Source: Chlorogloeopsis sp038404745
Lineage (GTDB): Bacteria > Cyanobacteriota > Cyanobacteriia > Cyanobacteriales > Nostocaceae
Direction of reading: 5' to 3'
Length of the DNA stretch: 64,000 nucleotides
NCBI RefSeq assembly: GCF_038404745.2
Contig: NZ_JAYKTT020000074.1
Location: 1 to 64,000 of the forward strand
Positions within the stretch are counted from its first letter, which is position 1; each line of letters starts with the position of its first letter. The translations under genes were made by a program, and so were the position numbers. This document shows positions 62,086-64,000 of the stretch, piece by piece. The notes beneath the pieces are model-generated. The model was not told where the DNA came from, searched no databases, and saw only the letters and a program-made list of their open reading frames with translations.

Positions 62086-62474
62086 TTTACTTAGGTATGT
62101 AGAAAGCTAATTTGCAATTGTTGATTTTTATAATCAAGAAGTTTAATTTATAACAGTAGAAAAATATTGCAAGTCCTCGTCTAGAATTGAATTGGCAAAG
62201 TGAAATTATTATTTATTGGTAATTTAGGGTAATTTAGAATCTAAAATATTTTGATGAATTTAACTCAAGTTTAGTATTGAATTTTTACTCTAGAATTCGA
62301 CAAAGCAGTTCGAGCGGCAAGTAAGTTAGCATATAGAAAAGACACTTGCAAGTTGTAAAAATTAAATTACAATTCGTATGAGTGTCAAACCTGTTTAATT
62401 TCTTTTGAACAAAAAGCAGGTTCAATAAGTGTTTTTGTTTTTGAGATTCAATTTAGAGGTATTTTTAACTGCCC
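62086..62474. other. AT-rich gap upstream of sppA
   Basis: About 390 bases, no gene, no repeats of the listed classes. Holds the sppA promoter. Confidence 0.4.
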
Positions 62475-63296
62475 ATGATTTGGCCTTTTAAGCCTAAGTT
62501 TCGCAAACAAATTGCTCGAATTGAAATTACTGGTGCGATCGGTAGTGCAACTCGCAAGCGAGTTTTAGAAGCTCTGAAAACTGTAGAAGAGAAAAAATTT
62601 CCGGCTCTACTGCTACGTATTGATAGCCCTGGCGGTACAGTAGGAGATTCTCAAGAGATATACAGTGCCTTAAAGCGTTTGCGTGAAAAAGTCAAAATTA
62701 TAGCTAGTTTTGGCAATATATCTGCTTCTGGTGGTGTCTACATTGGTATGGGAGCCGAACACATCATGGCTAATCCAGGTACAATTACTGGTAGCATTGG
62801 TGTAATTTTGCGTGGCAACAACTTGGAACGCTTGTTAGAAAAAATTGGTGTTTCCTTTAAGGTAATCAAATCTGGCCCCTATAAAGACATTTTGGCTTTT
62901 GACCGAGAACTAACTGAGCCGGAGCAAAATATCTTACAAGAATTGATTGATACTAGCTATCAACAGTTCGTGCAAACAGTCGCTGAGGGACGGAACTTAG
63001 CAGTGGAAGCTGTAAAAAGTTTTGCAGATGGTCGGATTTTTACTGGTCAGCAGGCTTTAGAATTGGGTATTGTAGACAGATTAGGAACCGAAGAAGACGC
63101 GCGTCGATGGGCAGCAGAACTTGTCGGTCTTGATCCAGAAAAGACACAAGTCTTTACGCTAGAAGAACGTAAACCCTTATTAAGTCGTTTATTGCCAGGA
63201 ACTCGTCAGGTTTCGTCTGGATTAGCCAGTGGTATTGATTGGCTGGAATTTGAAATGTCTACTAGTGGTTTACCTTTGTGGTTATATAGACCTTAA
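62475..63296 (+). CDS. sppA: Signal peptide peptidase SppA (short type)
   Basis: 273 residues, serine-lysine protease of family S49. RIDSPGGTVGDSQEIYSALK, then NISASGGVYIGMGAEHIMAN with the catalytic Ser, TITGSIGVILRGNNLERLLE, and IKSGPYKDI with the catalytic Lys. C-terminal FADGRIFTGQQALELGIVDR is typical. It degrades cleaved signal peptides at the membrane; there is no obvious N-terminal membrane helix, so it may bind peripherally. aroH follows about 90 bases on. Confidence 0.9.
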   Translation: MIWPFKPKFRKQIARIEITGAIGSATRKRVLEALKTVEEKKFPALLLRIDSPGGTVGDSQEIYSALKRLREKVKIIASFGNISASGGVYIGMGAEHIMANPGTITGSIGVILRGNNLERLLEKIGVSFKVIKSGPYKDILAFDRELTEPEQNILQELIDTSYQQFVQTVAEGRNLAVEAVKSFADGRIFTGQQALELGIVDRLGTEEDARRWAAELVGLDPEKTQVFTLEERKPLLSRLLPGTRQVSSGLASGIDWLEFEMSTSGLPLWLYRP

Positions 63297-63389
63297 ATCG
63301 TCATTTGTCATTTTTCTATATTCAGCAGTCCCAAACTAATGAATAATGACTTAATGACTTAATGACTGAATCTTAAGGAGGATTGATTA

Positions 63390-63770
63390 GTGGAGTGGCG
63401 AATGCGGGCGATTCGCGGTGCAACAACAGCCTCGGAAAATACGCTAGAAGCGATGCGAGAAGCTGTCATGGAATTAATGGATGAGCTGGAAAAACGCAAC
63501 CAACTGCATCCATCGAATATTATTAGCGTTACTTTTACAGTGACACGAGATTTAGATGCAATTTTTCCAGCTGCGATCGCCCGCCAACGTCCTAATTGGG
63601 ATTGCGTCGCCATGCTAGATGTACAACAAATGTATGTTCAAGGCAGTTTGGAGCGTTGTATCCGGTTGTTAATTCACGCTTACCTGCCAGACTCCAAACC
63701 AATTTACCATACATATTTGCGTCATGCTGCCCAATTGCGCCCTGATTGGAGACTACCCCAAGCTTTTTAA
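63390..63770 (+). CDS. aroH: Chorismate mutase, AroH type
   Basis: 126 residues, GTG start at 63390 with AAGGAGG eight bases upstream. Monofunctional trimeric chorismate mutase (AroH class): MRAIRGATTASENTLEAMRE at the N-terminus, VTFTVTRDLDAIFPAAIAR, and LERCIRLLIHAY with the active-site Arg. Converts chorismate to prephenate for Phe and Tyr synthesis. The gap to sppA has STRR-like ATGACTTA repeats (63300-63370). Confidence 0.95.
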   Translation: MEWRMRAIRGATTASENTLEAMREAVMELMDELEKRNQLHPSNIISVTFTVTRDLDAIFPAAIARQRPNWDCVAMLDVQQMYVQGSLERCIRLLIHAYLPDSKPIYHTYLRHAAQLRPDWRLPQAF

Positions 63771-63934
63771 CCAAACCTAAAAATTCTCAAGGCGATCGCC
63801 AAATATACAGTGAAGATTGCTAATGGCTAATTGGCAGATGCTTCGTTAAATAAGTAGATAGAACAAGCTTTTCAACTTCTACCCTCTGTCTTGAAAGTGG
63901 GTGTGGGGGTGTAAGGGTGTGGGGTATAGGGGAG

Positions 63935-64000
63935 CCAGTGCGCTGGCTCCTTTATGCCGGGGAATCCTTACTTACAGAAGCCGCCTTCGGCGTCTACGCC
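63935..64000. repeat. Repeat fragment at the window end
   Basis: GGAGCCAGTGCGCTGGCTCC is a perfect palindrome; ACAGAAGCCGCCTTCGGCGT then CTACGCC belongs to the AGAAGCCG...GCGTCTAC class seen at 26645-26765 and 37610-37745. Cut by the window end. Confidence 0.65.

Noticed and set aside
1..64000. CRISPR arrays
   Set aside because: The repeated words seen are irregular in spacing and lack unique equal-length spacers; no cas genes are present.

Overview
This window comes from a filamentous, heterocyst-forming (Nostocales-type) cyanobacterium. The evidence is a complete phycoerythrocyanin (pec) operon directly followed by a phycocyanin (cpc) operon with four cpcG genes, a patA-type heterocyst-pattern gene, abundant GCGATCGC (HIP1) octamers, short tandem heptamer-like repeats between genes, and several cyanobacteria-restricted families (DUF3086, DUF3119, DUF4359). 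The genus cannot be fixed from the sequence alone.

Layout. 0.2-12.7 kb (minus strand) is the phycobilisome rod locus, transcribed as pecB-pecA-pecC-pecE-pecF, then cpcB-cpcA-cpcC-cpcD-cpcE-cpcF-cpcG1-cpcG2-cpcG3(cpcL)-cpcG4. It supplies rod subunits, rod linkers, bilin lyases and rod-core linkers. 13.4-14.4 kb is an RluD-type pseudouridine synthase. After 1.5 kb of AT-rich non-coding DNA come three plus-strand genes (16.0-22.8 kb): patA, a large dCache/HAMP/GAF/GAF methyl-accepting protein, and a CheA-like protein that keeps Hpt, dimerisation and CheW regions but has lost the kinase domain. 22.8-25.3 kb holds a toxin-antitoxin remnant bracketed by a duplicated cobA tail, then cobA and sirB (siroheme/cobalamin). 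25.4-31.9 kb holds a manganese catalase, tRNA-His, small envelope proteins, a membrane GTPase, and an unusual TetR protein with a degenerate tyrosine-recombinase-like tail. That TetR is divergent from a delta-9-type desaturase across two identical 17-bp palindromes. 33.2-34.6 kb is an alpha/beta hydrolase-TetR pair behind a 37-bp palindrome.

34.9-44.2 kb holds a pentapeptide membrane protein, a TPR lipoprotein, an SDR/RmlD-like reductase, then a co-directional run of seven small, mostly unrecognised, envelope-type genes (BON, lipoprotein, tandem-repeat protein, SH3 and others). 44.4-49.2 kb is gcvT-gcvH-gcvP (glycine cleavage). 49.7-55.0 kb is a sulfate-type ABC uptake cluster (sbpA, cysT, cysW) with no cysA but with a PHP-like DUF3604 protein. 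55.3-56.9 kb is a secreted beta-helix protein. 57.0-61.2 kb (minus) is plsY, DUF3086, DUF3119 and an MlaE/YrbE permease, with copies of one palindromic dispersed repeat in the gaps. The window ends with a small membrane protein, sppA and aroH.

The most unusual items are the kinase-less CheA homologue linked to patA, the TetR/pseudo-recombinase fusion with its twin operators, the seven-gene envelope cluster, the cobA-tail duplication around a broken toxin gene, and a repeat-derived in-frame insertion in gcvP.
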